Assembly: GCA_010025475.1 (NCBI GenBank)
Contig: RGTE01000002.1
Location: forward strand, 1 to 27,884
From: Verrucomicrobiota bacterium
GTDB taxonomy: Bacteria; Verrucomicrobiota; Verrucomicrobiia; Methylacidiphilales; Verrucolacustridaceae
Direction: 5' to 3'
Length of the DNA stretch: 27,884 nt
Shown piece after piece: positions 1 through 7,593 of the stretch; position 1 is the stretch's first letter, and each line of letters opens with the position of its first letter. The translations under genes were made by a program, and so were the position numbers. The notes beneath the pieces were generated by a model. The model saw only the letters and a program-made list of their open reading frames with translations. It was not told the DNA's origin and did no database searches.

Positions 1-194
1 CCGGTAACGTAAAGACTGGTATTGGGTTCTCCAGAAGTGACAAGTTCAAACACGCCAGAAGCGGCAGAGCCAACCACTACGCCTCCGCTATAGGTGAAGG
101 CAGTCCCAGCGCGAACAAAGCTAATCGCCGCCTCCTGCCCATCGCTAGTGGCAATTTGCCGCTCTAATTGCTCTCCATTGCGAACGCGAAGCAT
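1..194 (-). CDS. Partial tail-fibre/tail structural protein (N-terminus only)
   Basis: An open frame starts at ATG 194 and runs off the left edge, giving 64 residues beginning MLRVRNGEQLERQIA. There is an AGGGA ribosome binding site about ten bases upstream, in the 33-bp gap after the preceding fibre gene. The visible part is rich in Ser, Gly, Val and Thr with alternating hydrophobic residues, which suggests beta structure. It is the next gene in the long leftward tail-fibre cluster, so a virion adhesin or fibre-associated role is inferred from context. I do not recognise a family. Too short for the usual gene calls because the window cuts it. Confidence 0.6.
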   Translation of the reverse strand, partial: MLRVRNGEQLERQIATSDGQEAAISFVRAGTAFTYSGGVVVGSAASGVFELVTSGEPNTSLYVT

Positions 195-227
195 TGGCTA
201 TTTCCCTAGTCTTGTTTTAATCATAAC

Positions 228-842
228 CTAGAATAATGCACTATTCTGCCCAGTGATTAGGTCGATTAGGCTTTCAAGAGAAGCAGGCTTAATCCAGAAG
301 CTAGGCATTTCTTGGCCTTCCATGTAGTACATGGTGCCATTGATTTCAATGGGGATCAGGCGCAGTTCACTAATGCCAGTGGAAATAGCTTGCTGGGAAA
401 CAGTAGTGGCCGACTGCCGCCAAGAACTAAACGAAAAACCACTGGCCGTAATTCCTGATGCGCTAATAACGGCCTCACCATTCTCAATGCTTAAAACAAA
501 ACGAGAATCAGACGATGGCGAAAAGCCCGAAGGAAGACCGCTAGCAACAGAAAAATAGCCCCCTGTATTAGTCCAATTCCCACTGATTGTTCCATTGCCT
601 TGCCTATTGACAAAATTGGCAACTGTCACTCCGGCCAAAGTGCCACTAATGGCATCAACTTGAGCTTGATAATTGCCAACACTACCAGCAATACCGCCAA
701 TAACGGAAAAGTCAATGCCTGCAGTGGTGTAGAGCCCCTTGAGAGCAGCGTAATCCTCTTGCGACAAACCAAGATTTGCCAAGGCCACAGCCTTATCTAA
801 AATGTCGCTTAAATTGTTGGCTCTGACAAATCCTTTGGTCAT
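228..842 (-). CDS. Tail fibre protein with NLSDI-type N-terminal module
   Basis: The protein has 204 residues. Residues about 5-30 (FVRANNLSDI, then ALANLGLS) match the N-terminal module of two other genes in this cluster (2556-3890 and 3890-5101). Such NLSDL...NLGL segments are common near the N-terminus of phage tail-fibre proteins, so this may be the docking or trimerisation part. The rest is Ser/Gly-rich and probably beta-sandwich; the C-terminus ends GQNSALF. The start codon overlaps the preceding stop as ATGA, so the gene is translationally coupled to the gene at 839-2170. A role as a distal fibre or receptor-binding protein is inferred from position and composition. No enzymatic motif is visible. 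Confidence 0.7.
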   Translation of the reverse strand: MTKGFVRANNLSDILDKAVALANLGLSQEDYAALKGLYTTAGIDFSVIGGIAGSVGNYQAQVDAISGTLAGVTVANFVNRQGNGTISGNWTNTGGYFSVASGLPSGFSPSSDSRFVLSIENGEAVISASGITASGFSFSSWRQSATTVSQQAISTGISELRLIPIEINGTMYYMEGQEMPSFWIKPASLESLIDLITGQNSALF

Positions 843-2170
843 GACTGCGTTACCAAGGAAGCTTCTCCACTTGTGAGGTAGGGATAGAAAGCATAGCGCC
901 GAGCAATGAATTTTCCTCCGGCGATTGCCGCAATCTCCACTCTATTGATTCCCGATGGCACAAGGCCCAATGGAAGATTAGAAATGGCTCCGTTGTAGGC
1001 AAAGAATGCTCCTGAAGTCGTATAAGAAAGAGCACAATGGGCAGTAATTGGGCGAGTGGTGCCAGCGCCTGACGATGGATTTTCCCAGGCATTCAGGCCA
1101 TTGACCATTGGCACTTGAACAAATGTTGTCAATGGTGCCCCGGAGGCCAGACTTGCCTGAAACACGGGATAACTACCACCGGGAGCAACACAAACAAAGC
1201 GAATATCGGCCCGTTCGCTAGTCCCAGTATTGGTGACTAAAACGTGTCCCCTGCCCACACCATTGTAATCTTTATAGTCAGTAATGGCTTCAACGTAAAA
1301 AGTTTGGCTTCCTTGTGTGTACCAATTATTGATTCGTGCGCCTTCGCTGGCCAGCAAGTCGGTGGCTCGGGACAGTGCCGTGCCAGAAGTGGCAATGAAC
1401 GAGGAAATTAGATTGCTTCCAACACTCGTAGTGGCCCTCTCCACTTGAAATCCATCTACCAAAAGCCCGTTGCCACGACCAAGATAAAACGTGGAATTAT
1501 TGTCATCCTTAAGTCTTAAATACAGCACTCCAAGAGTGGCCACACTGGAAATACTGCCAACTCCACCAATACGATACCAGCCATTTCTCCATGGCTCAAT
1601 AGAAGTGGCGAACAAGGAATTAGAACTTAAGTTCTCTGGGTAAACTTCTCCTTTGGCAAGGTCAAAATTGACCACCAAATTGCCCACAACATTGCCGCTT
1701 GGATTGAGGCCAACAAACTGCAAATAACCACGGCTTACACCATCGGCCTTCACAAACGCAGAATAAGACGTTGTGAGGCCACTGGGCAGACTGATGGAAG
1801 TGCCCAATTCCCAGACACCAGGAACAGTTCCTTCGCCAACACGAAACGCAGTAGCTTGATTCCCAACGCCAATGAAGCCAGATTGTAACGGGGCATTTTG
1901 TGGTGCATAATACCACGATGGATGGGCAATGTTATTGCTCCATGGCAGCAAATTGGTGGAAGCAAATTCCATCAAGGCGCCAAGGTAAGCACCCGTCGCC
2001 GGGGTATAGGCCGGCCTTAAAACATTCGCGCTAGCAACTTCTAAAAAACCAGAAGCATTAGCAAAGCTAGCCGTGGTAGACCGTGTAAACACAAAGTCTG
2101 AATCAATGCTTTGATTATTAGCAAAGTCCAGAATTTTGTATGGCCTAACAGTGGGATAACCGGCAGGCAT
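839..2170 (-). CDS. Tail/receptor-binding protein with carbohydrate-binding-like beta-sandwich
   Basis: I place the start at the ATG at 2170, not at an upstream in-frame ATG at 2227. The 2170 start overlaps the preceding TAA as TAATG, the coupling style of this operon, and gives 443 residues. Near the N-terminus are FTRSTTASFANASG, NVLRPAY, PATGAYLGALMEFASTNLL, a pattern I know from many phage virion proteins that precede a carbohydrate-binding-module-like domain. A later WRNGWYRIGG segment fits the same fold. The protein is rich in Ser-Gly dipeptides (about ten). The likely role is binding a surface glycan of the host as part of the tail-fibre apparatus. This is inferred from family resemblance and the neighbours; no catalytic residues stand out. 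Confidence 0.72.
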   Translation of the reverse strand: MPAGYPTVRPYKILDFANNQSIDSDFVFTRSTTASFANASGFLEVASANVLRPAYTPATGAYLGALMEFASTNLLPWSNNIAHPSWYYAPQNAPLQSGFIGVGNQATAFRVGEGTVPGVWELGTSISLPSGLTTSYSAFVKADGVSRGYLQFVGLNPSGNVVGNLVVNFDLAKGEVYPENLSSNSLFATSIEPWRNGWYRIGGVGSISSVATLGVLYLRLKDDNNSTFYLGRGNGLLVDGFQVERATTSVGSNLISSFIATSGTALSRATDLLASEGARINNWYTQGSQTFYVEAITDYKDYNGVGRGHVLVTNTGTSERADIRFVCVAPGGSYPVFQASLASGAPLTTFVQVPMVNGLNAWENPSSGAGTTRPITAHCALSYTTSGAFFAYNGAISNLPLGLVPSGINRVEIAAIAGGKFIARRYAFYPYLTSGEASLVTQS

Positions 2171-2559
2171 TACGGAGCAAACAATGGCAAATAATGAGTT
2201 ACGCCAGTCACGACCACTGGCAGCCATTGGCGCACTACCACGTTAGACGCGCCTGGAGCATTAGTGCCAGAGAAAGTAGCAGTCCGAACACCAGTAGAAG
2301 CCACACCAGAAACAACGTTCAGGCCACTAACAATGGTGGGCTGAAAGGAATCAAGAAAGGCAAGATCACCAAGATACTGGTTGAGGGGAATGTCCTCTGG
2401 ATCAGTGCCAACAAAAGCAATGGCGATAGCCTGCTTTAGGCCACTAAGCGTGAGAGCCTTGTTGGGAGTAGTGGCATCACTAACATCACGCAGAAAAAAC
2501 TGGTCATCATCGGCCAGTGCAGAGCCTGAAATGATTGACAGTTGACTAAGCTTTGTCAT
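2170..2559 (-). CDS. Small tail-fibre-associated protein
   Basis: The protein has 129 residues, starts MTKLSQLSIISGSALADDDQ and ends THYLPLFAP. The N-terminus has the form of a short fibre docking segment (LSQL..., DDDQFFLRDVSDAT, KALTLSGLKQAI) that is often seen at the start of phage tail or head-fibre proteins. The C-terminus is a compact hydrophobic ending typical of short virion beta proteins. It is coupled on both sides: ATGA with the upstream lectin-like gene and TAATG with the downstream gene. It probably sits between two larger adhesins as a small structural or adaptor subunit. The function is inferred from context only. Confidence 0.65.
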   Translation of the reverse strand: MTKLSQLSIISGSALADDDQFFLRDVSDATTPNKALTLSGLKQAIAIAFVGTDPEDIPLNQYLGDLAFLDSFQPTIVSGLNVVSGVASTGVRTATFSGTNAPGASNVVVRQWLPVVVTGVTHYLPLFAP

Positions 2560-3890
2560 CCCAGTTCTACAGGTAGATTGTTTTCAAGCTCTAAAGTGGT
2601 GCCATCTTCTAATTGCGCCACTTGAGCCTTGTCAGGGTCATAAACCGAATTATAGCGCCACATCATATACTCTTCAACTGTCCGCAATTCCCGGTTGGCC
2701 AAGGGCTGACTATAGCCAATAAGGCCCATGATTTTACCGGCAAATCGTCCCCCAGCACTTGCGGCAGTACCCAGTAAATACTGGCCTGAACCTTGATAGA
2801 CAAATCCCGATGGAGCAATGTAGCCAATTTGATTGCCATTGCTTCTGACTTCTAAGCCAAATGCCTGGGAAGCCCTAATGCTAAACACCACTGTTCCATT
2901 GGCAGGCATGGCGGCAGGGAATCTTGGAATAAGGCCAGAGCAAAACAATGGCCAGGAACCATTACCACTTGTCGTTCGCCATCGCCCTTGACTGCTAGTG
3001 CTGTTGCTCACCAAGCAATAATCGCCATTTTCAATCTGGGCCATGATGATAAGTGTGGCGCCACTAGCAAAAACATTGGCGACTGGCCCAAGATTCATAA
3101 ACTCACTGGAGCCAGAAAAGGCAAGGGCTGGTTTAACCACGCCACTATCAACAATGCCGGAAACAAGAAAGAAAGGAGAACTACCACTAACAGTTTGAAC
3201 TGCGTTGTAACCACCATCAATGACTGACTGCCATTGACTCACCCTATTCGTGCCGACAATGGTTGTGGCGCTTTTCTCTGCATCTAACCATAGTCCACAG
3301 CCACTGAACACCGTTGGCGGCGGTAGTTTTGTCCTGATTGCATAGGGCGCATCAACATTATTACCAATGCGTTGATAGATTTTGTAGTTTTCGTAGTGGC
3401 TCTGGAATGGAAAAGTGAAGCCGGTGTAATTGCCAGCGCCACTGGGCAGCGTTAGACCACTAATTCTTGTGGGACCAGAACGATACGATGCGCCACCAGA
3501 AAATGAGGAGCCACTGATGGGCGAAAAGAATGACCCAGAAGCCGCCGAGTAAATGGCGGGACTGCCAACAGTACGAATGAAGGCCCTATCGGAACTGACA
3601 ATGCCATTGACAGTGATGATGCCACTGATCGTGTCGCCAGTCGAGAAAGCCTTCAGAGCCACGCCTGACGCTACCGTGGCCGCTTGCCCGGCAAGGCCCG
3701 TAATCTGTGCCTCTAGGGGGCCGCGGAGGCCCTTCAGGGCTAAGAAGTCATTGGCCTTCACGCCGGTTGCCGCCGTTCCCGCAATGGTCAGGAAGTCGGC
3801 AATGGCAAGGCCAAGGTTTTGTACGCACTTTTCATTACTTGCAACGTCTGCAAGATTGGAACTGCGCCTGAGGCCATAGATTAGTGCCAT
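2556..3890 (-). CDS. Tail fibre adhesin with C-terminal lectin-like (concanavalin A/LamG-type) domain
   Basis: The protein has 444 residues. Residues 1-60 (GLRRSSNLADV, then NLGLAIADFLTIAGT) resemble the NLSDI module of neighbouring fibres. The middle is Gly/Ser-rich and probably a fibre shaft. From about residue 205 the pattern LWLDAEKS, VSQWQSV, PALAFSGSSEFM, and finally GLIGYSQPLANRELRTVEEYMMWRY is characteristic of concanavalin A-like lectin/glucanase (LamG-like) domains found in virion adhesins. The probable role is binding carbohydrate on the host surface. The start is coupled to the preceding TAA (TAATG) and the end to the next ATG (ATGA). About 18 Ser-Gly dipeptides occur, well above what its composition would predict. 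Confidence 0.75.
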   Translation of the reverse strand: MALIYGLRRSSNLADVASNEKCVQNLGLAIADFLTIAGTAATGVKANDFLALKGLRGPLEAQITGLAGQAATVASGVALKAFSTGDTISGIITVNGIVSSDRAFIRTVGSPAIYSAASGSFFSPISGSSFSGGASYRSGPTRISGLTLPSGAGNYTGFTFPFQSHYENYKIYQRIGNNVDAPYAIRTKLPPPTVFSGCGLWLDAEKSATTIVGTNRVSQWQSVIDGGYNAVQTVSGSSPFFLVSGIVDSGVVKPALAFSGSSEFMNLGPVANVFASGATLIIMAQIENGDYCLVSNSTSSQGRWRTTSGNGSWPLFCSGLIPRFPAAMPANGTVVFSIRASQAFGLEVRSNGNQIGYIAPSGFVYQGSGQYLLGTAASAGGRFAGKIMGLIGYSQPLANRELRTVEEYMMWRYNSVYDPDKAQVAQLEDGTTLELENNLPVELG

Positions 3891-5101
3891 TATGATTGCC
3901 CCGCGATAATCGTCACATAGAAATCATTGTATTCAATGGGAATGGCAATGGAGGGAGAGGCGAGGGAGCCTGAAGCAAATGCTGTGTTTGCCTTCCAAGC
4001 TTGAGGAATGAAGGCCCCAACCCTTAGTGGGACTATTGCCGTGGAGCCAGAGAAAGGGCTTCCAGAAACGCTACCAATGTTATTACCACCAACTTGATAG
4101 CCACTGGCCACAAGCCCACTTAGCACATAATTACCAGTAGACGATGGCGAAGCGGTACGAAGTCGGTCAGAATTGGCTAGAGACAGACTATTGCCAGAAC
4201 TTGCCAAGGCACTAATTCTTGGCTGGGCCGGACTTAGCAAAGAGGCAACTTGTAAAATGTTCTGTTGCCCAACCTCACTCAGCCCACGAATCGTATCAAT
4301 GTCTTGCCCTTTGAAGCTAATATCTGCCGACGACACTGCACTGGTCTGCCTGTTATTGGGCTGATCGTTGAAGGTGATGATGATTGGCGACGGTTCATGG
4401 CCAGGCTCAATTTGTGGTAGTGCTGCATAAAAGAACTTGCTACCGTCAGTAGAGGAAGCGTTTTCAATAACATTCAATGTGCCATTCTTCAGGAAGAATA
4501 ACTGGATAGACGCTGCACTGTAAGCTTGTTGACAAATACTACTCATTGTCACTCGCCACCATCCATCGTCCTCTTCCTGCACTCCCATCAGCTCATAAGG
4601 CTGCTTGTTGCCAAAAGCGTCTTGGAATTGTCCAGTACGCAAATTAACTCCAATGGCAGGGAAATTAGTTTGCTTGAAAAAGTTGCCGCCATAGGCAGGG
4701 CGCAGCGCCATGGCAACAGAATAATGAGAGTTAACGCCAGCCTTTAATAAAATTGATCCTACGATTGGACCATTGTTAACGTTTAATCTGCGGCTAATGT
4801 CCGTATAGCTAATGCTTGTATTGGCGGCAACAAGCCATCCAAAAGAATAAGGAGTTGGAGCCCCTGAGGCTTCGGTGATTCTATAGACATACTGTGAGCC
4901 ATAGCTTAACGTAACGCCAGAATCTTGAGTGACAACAACATTGCTTTTGTTAGCTTGACTGATAATGGCAGAATTGTCAACAAAGTTGCCACGAATAGCG
5001 CCATAGTTATAGGACAAGTTAGAGCCAATGTTGTCCCAAGCCTGAGAGGCGTTTCCAATGTCAGAAAGATTATTGTTGCGAACTAGCCCTTGATAGCTCA
5101 T
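3890..5101 (-). CDS. Tail fibre protein with NLSDI module and beta-sandwich domain
   Basis: The protein has 403 residues. The N-terminus, LVRNNNLSDIGNASQAWDNIG, is the clearest copy in this cluster of the NLSDI...NLG module. Residues about 60-235 contain a glycan-binding-like beta-sandwich: YSFGWLVAANTSISYTDI, then GWWRVTMSSI, a W-W-R-V pattern like that of the gene at 839-2170. The C-terminal third is Ser/Gly-rich and ends NDFYVTIIAGQS. The ATG overlaps the upstream stop (ATGA) and its own TAA overlaps the downstream ATG (TAATG). A receptor-binding or fibre role is inferred from the architecture. No hydrolase motif is seen. Confidence 0.7.
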   Translation of the reverse strand: MSYQGLVRNNNLSDIGNASQAWDNIGSNLSYNYGAIRGNFVDNSAIISQANKSNVVVTQDSGVTLSYGSQYVYRITEASGAPTPYSFGWLVAANTSISYTDISRRLNVNNGPIVGSILLKAGVNSHYSVAMALRPAYGGNFFKQTNFPAIGVNLRTGQFQDAFGNKQPYELMGVQEEDDGWWRVTMSSICQQAYSAASIQLFFLKNGTLNVIENASSTDGSKFFYAALPQIEPGHEPSPIIITFNDQPNNRQTSAVSSADISFKGQDIDTIRGLSEVGQQNILQVASLLSPAQPRISALASSGNSLSLANSDRLRTASPSSTGNYVLSGLVASGYQVGGNNIGSVSGSPFSGSTAIVPLRVGAFIPQAWKANTAFASGSLASPSIAIPIEYNDFYVTIIAGQS

Positions 5102-7581
5102 TGCTCACTCCAAGTTAAAGAGGCAAGAATTGTGCCCGACGCATTAGTCTGCCTTGTTGATCCTACGACAAACACTGCACCAGTAGAATACTGTGAGCCA
5201 GCGCCACCAGCAAGCACTAACTTATCCGGCCCAAAATAAGGAGACAATGGCACGGATAATGTTTCACCACTGGCAACAAAAAAGGAAGCAGTAGTAAGCG
5301 ATGGCGGAATAACTGTGCGCCTTCCTTGCGTGTCAATCAGTGCTCCAGTGTTGGGCAATGATTGCACAGTTTCAAACTTGTTTGCCACATAGCCAGAACC
5401 ACCAATGGTGGATTGTGTGATGTTACCGCTAGTAAGCCAAGTGGTAATGGCTGTAGTGCGTCCAGAGCCGGGAGCAGTGGCAGCCAAGTCATAAGCGTCA
5501 CTAAAGTCCATGCCATTGAGACTCAATAGCCCAGAAGGCATTGGCGCCATGGACAAAACAACGTCTGACAAGCTTGCGCCAGGATACATTTCTGCCACCA
5601 CTGCAATAGGAAATGGCGAACCAGTGATCGTAATTGTTGACGCTGCAGGAACAGTGGGCCTAAAGGGAAACGCTCGGAAAGTCGCTAATCCAGATTCTTC
5701 AATGATGGAAAAAGCAACTTGCTTGTAGGTTTCAGGTGGCAGTGAAACTTCTCCAGTTTCATTCTGGGAAATGTCGTATTCAATGCCAGGAGAGGAAGTG
5801 GCAATCCAAAACACTGTTGAACTATTAGGCTGATAGGTGCCACTTGCATTTAGAAAAAGCCCAAGTCGCCAATAATTGCCCCCTGCATTTTCAGTGGGAC
5901 GATCAAAGAATAGCTTGCCAGTGTACTGTCTGGCCGTGCCATAGACTACGCCATCACCACTGACAATGGTTACGCCACTACCCACGGCATGAGCATCAAA
6001 CGCTGCAATACTAATAGAAGACAGAGACGACGGTAAATTGCGATTGGTGGTAATTGTTGAAGTGGAATAGGAAGTGGCAAAAGTGGAGTTAATGCCAACA
6101 CCAGAAATCTTAACTGGATAGCCAGAGTAGAAATAGTTATGCGTTAAGGCTGAAGTGAACAGACTATTGCTTGGGAAAACGCCAGAAATAGTTGTCGGAC
6201 CCGTCCTTGCCACTGCAATCGAACTTGCAGCCCCGCGAGACAAAGTGGTGCCATAACCATAGCCATAGCTTTCACTGCGGCCAATACCAGGATTACGAAT
6301 GACAAGATCAATTTTGGCATCAGCGTCTACAGTTGCACTAAGCGTTGTAGGGAAAATAGCCTTTTGATTTGTGACGCCATTTATGTTATTGGCACATTGC
6401 AAACCAATAAAAGTTTGAGGCTGATTGGTGATTGTTGCGCCTGAGGAAGTGACACTACCACATTCCAAGGTTCCATCATCACCGCCATCAATGTATACAC
6501 TACTGCCATAAAGATTGATAAAAGCAGGGGAGGATGCGCCTGCCGTCTGAATGGCGCGAATAAACGTTCTCAGAAAGGGGCTTTGAAGGCTTGGAACGAG
6601 ATTAGTATTTTCGGCGCGAATGGAATGCAACTTCACCCACCGTGCATCGTCATTGCCAATGGGTACATAGGCAAAAAACGTGGCACCAATCGCTCCGTAC
6701 CAGCCCAGTTCAATCTTGAACATTGTCACCTTGGACACATCTAGGCTCCAGTGGGTCGTGCCAGCGTCTAGGGCAATGGGATCACCATTCCATTCGCTAC
6801 GCGGAATCTTAAGTGTTGGCAGATTGGGCGATGTACGAACAATAAAAAGATCGGTGCCTTTGTCTAATTGAAAATAGTATCCATCACCATAGTCATTCCT
6901 GCAACCCCACGACGCTGATTCCCCGTCCCAGTTACTACCAGTGGACATGCGAACGCCCATGGTGAAGCCAGTAATGCGGCCAGGCTGATAACGAAAAGCT
7001 TTTTTGCTTTCAATGTAGTGGTCAATAATGCCATCGGTGTATCCTCCTGGATACCGACCCGTGCCATCGTCTTCTTTGTAGGTGAAACTTTTGGCTGGAG
7101 GTAGCACATAAACTTGTAATGCTGCTTCTTTGGGAAGATGGCGAGTAAACCAGCCATATTGTGTGCCATCGCTTCCCACTTGAAAGTTCCAAGCGAATGG
7201 ATCGCGGAAGTATTGATAGAGCGCAAAGCCTCCAGGCTTAACAGCCCATAGCGATGGGTCAAAGCCATAAGTGTTGACAGATCCAAGTAGGCTTAGTGCT
7301 GTCTCTGAACGAGGAACACCAAGCAAGCTATATTCAACTTCACTGACGTTTCTATTTTGCACCTCTACGGGGATGCTCCCGCCATTCATGAGGGCAATGG
7401 GGAAAGCGCCAGAGGCAGTGACAACAGTATCCTGAATATCAGAAGTTAGTGGCAGCCCATCGGCAGGATCAATGAGAGTGTCACCAGTTAAATAGTCAAC
7501 GAGTTCTCCATCGACAAGCGTATAGCCTGCCGCTTGCTGATCTTCTGGGATTTGATAGTAGCCTGACGTTTCAAAACTCAC
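5098..7581 (-). CDS. Large virion/baseplate-fibre protein, paralogue of the gene at 7594-9318
   Basis: I choose GTG 7581: the ribosome binding site AAAGGGAG lies six bases before it, whereas an in-frame TTG at 7587 directly abuts that site. The product has 827 residues. It shares several blocks with its upstream neighbour: YSLLGVPRSETALSLLG against LSLLGIPRAEVALGIF, FRYQPGRITGFTMGVRM against FRYQPGRVSSATFGVRM, VTMFKIELGWYGAIGATFFAYVP against VTMYKIEYSWYGAVGAKFLAYVP, YIDGGDDGT against YIDGGDKGT, and a C-terminal LTWSEQ against ITWEEQ. It is therefore a tandem paralogue carrying an extra segment of roughly 250 residues. I expect a structural role in the tail tip or fibre base; the biochemical function is unknown. 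It ends in an ATGA overlap with the next gene. Confidence 0.78.
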   Translation of the reverse strand: MSFETSGYYQIPEDQQAAGYTLVDGELVDYLTGDTLIDPADGLPLTSDIQDTVVTASGAFPIALMNGGSIPVEVQNRNVSEVEYSLLGVPRSETALSLLGSVNTYGFDPSLWAVKPGGFALYQYFRDPFAWNFQVGSDGTQYGWFTRHLPKEAALQVYVLPPAKSFTYKEDDGTGRYPGGYTDGIIDHYIESKKAFRYQPGRITGFTMGVRMSTGSNWDGESASWGCRNDYGDGYYFQLDKGTDLFIVRTSPNLPTLKIPRSEWNGDPIALDAGTTHWSLDVSKVTMFKIELGWYGAIGATFFAYVPIGNDDARWVKLHSIRAENTNLVPSLQSPFLRTFIRAIQTAGASSPAFINLYGSSVYIDGGDDGTLECGSVTSSGATITNQPQTFIGLQCANNINGVTNQKAIFPTTLSATVDADAKIDLVIRNPGIGRSESYGYGYGTTLSRGAASSIAVARTGPTTISGVFPSNSLFTSALTHNYFYSGYPVKISGVGINSTFATSYSTSTITTNRNLPSSLSSISIAAFDAHAVGSGVTIVSGDGVVYGTARQYTGKLFFDRPTENAGGNYWRLGLFLNASGTYQPNSSTVFWIATSSPGIEYDISQNETGEVSLPPETYKQVAFSIIEESGLATFRAFPFRPTVPAASTITITGSPFPIAVVAEMYPGASLSDVVLSMAPMPSGLLSLNGMDFSDAYDLAATAPGSGRTTAITTWLTSGNITQSTIGGSGYVANKFETVQSLPNTGALIDTQGRRTVIPPSLTTASFFVASGETLSVPLSPYFGPDKLVLAGGAGSQYSTGAVFVVGSTRQTNASGTILASLTWSEQ

Positions 7582-7593
7582 CGTCAACTCCCT

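Noticed and set aside
2171..2227. Upstream ATG extension of the gene at 839-2170
   Set aside because: It overlaps the preceding gene by 58 bases, whereas ATG 2170 forms the TAATG junction used elsewhere in the operon.
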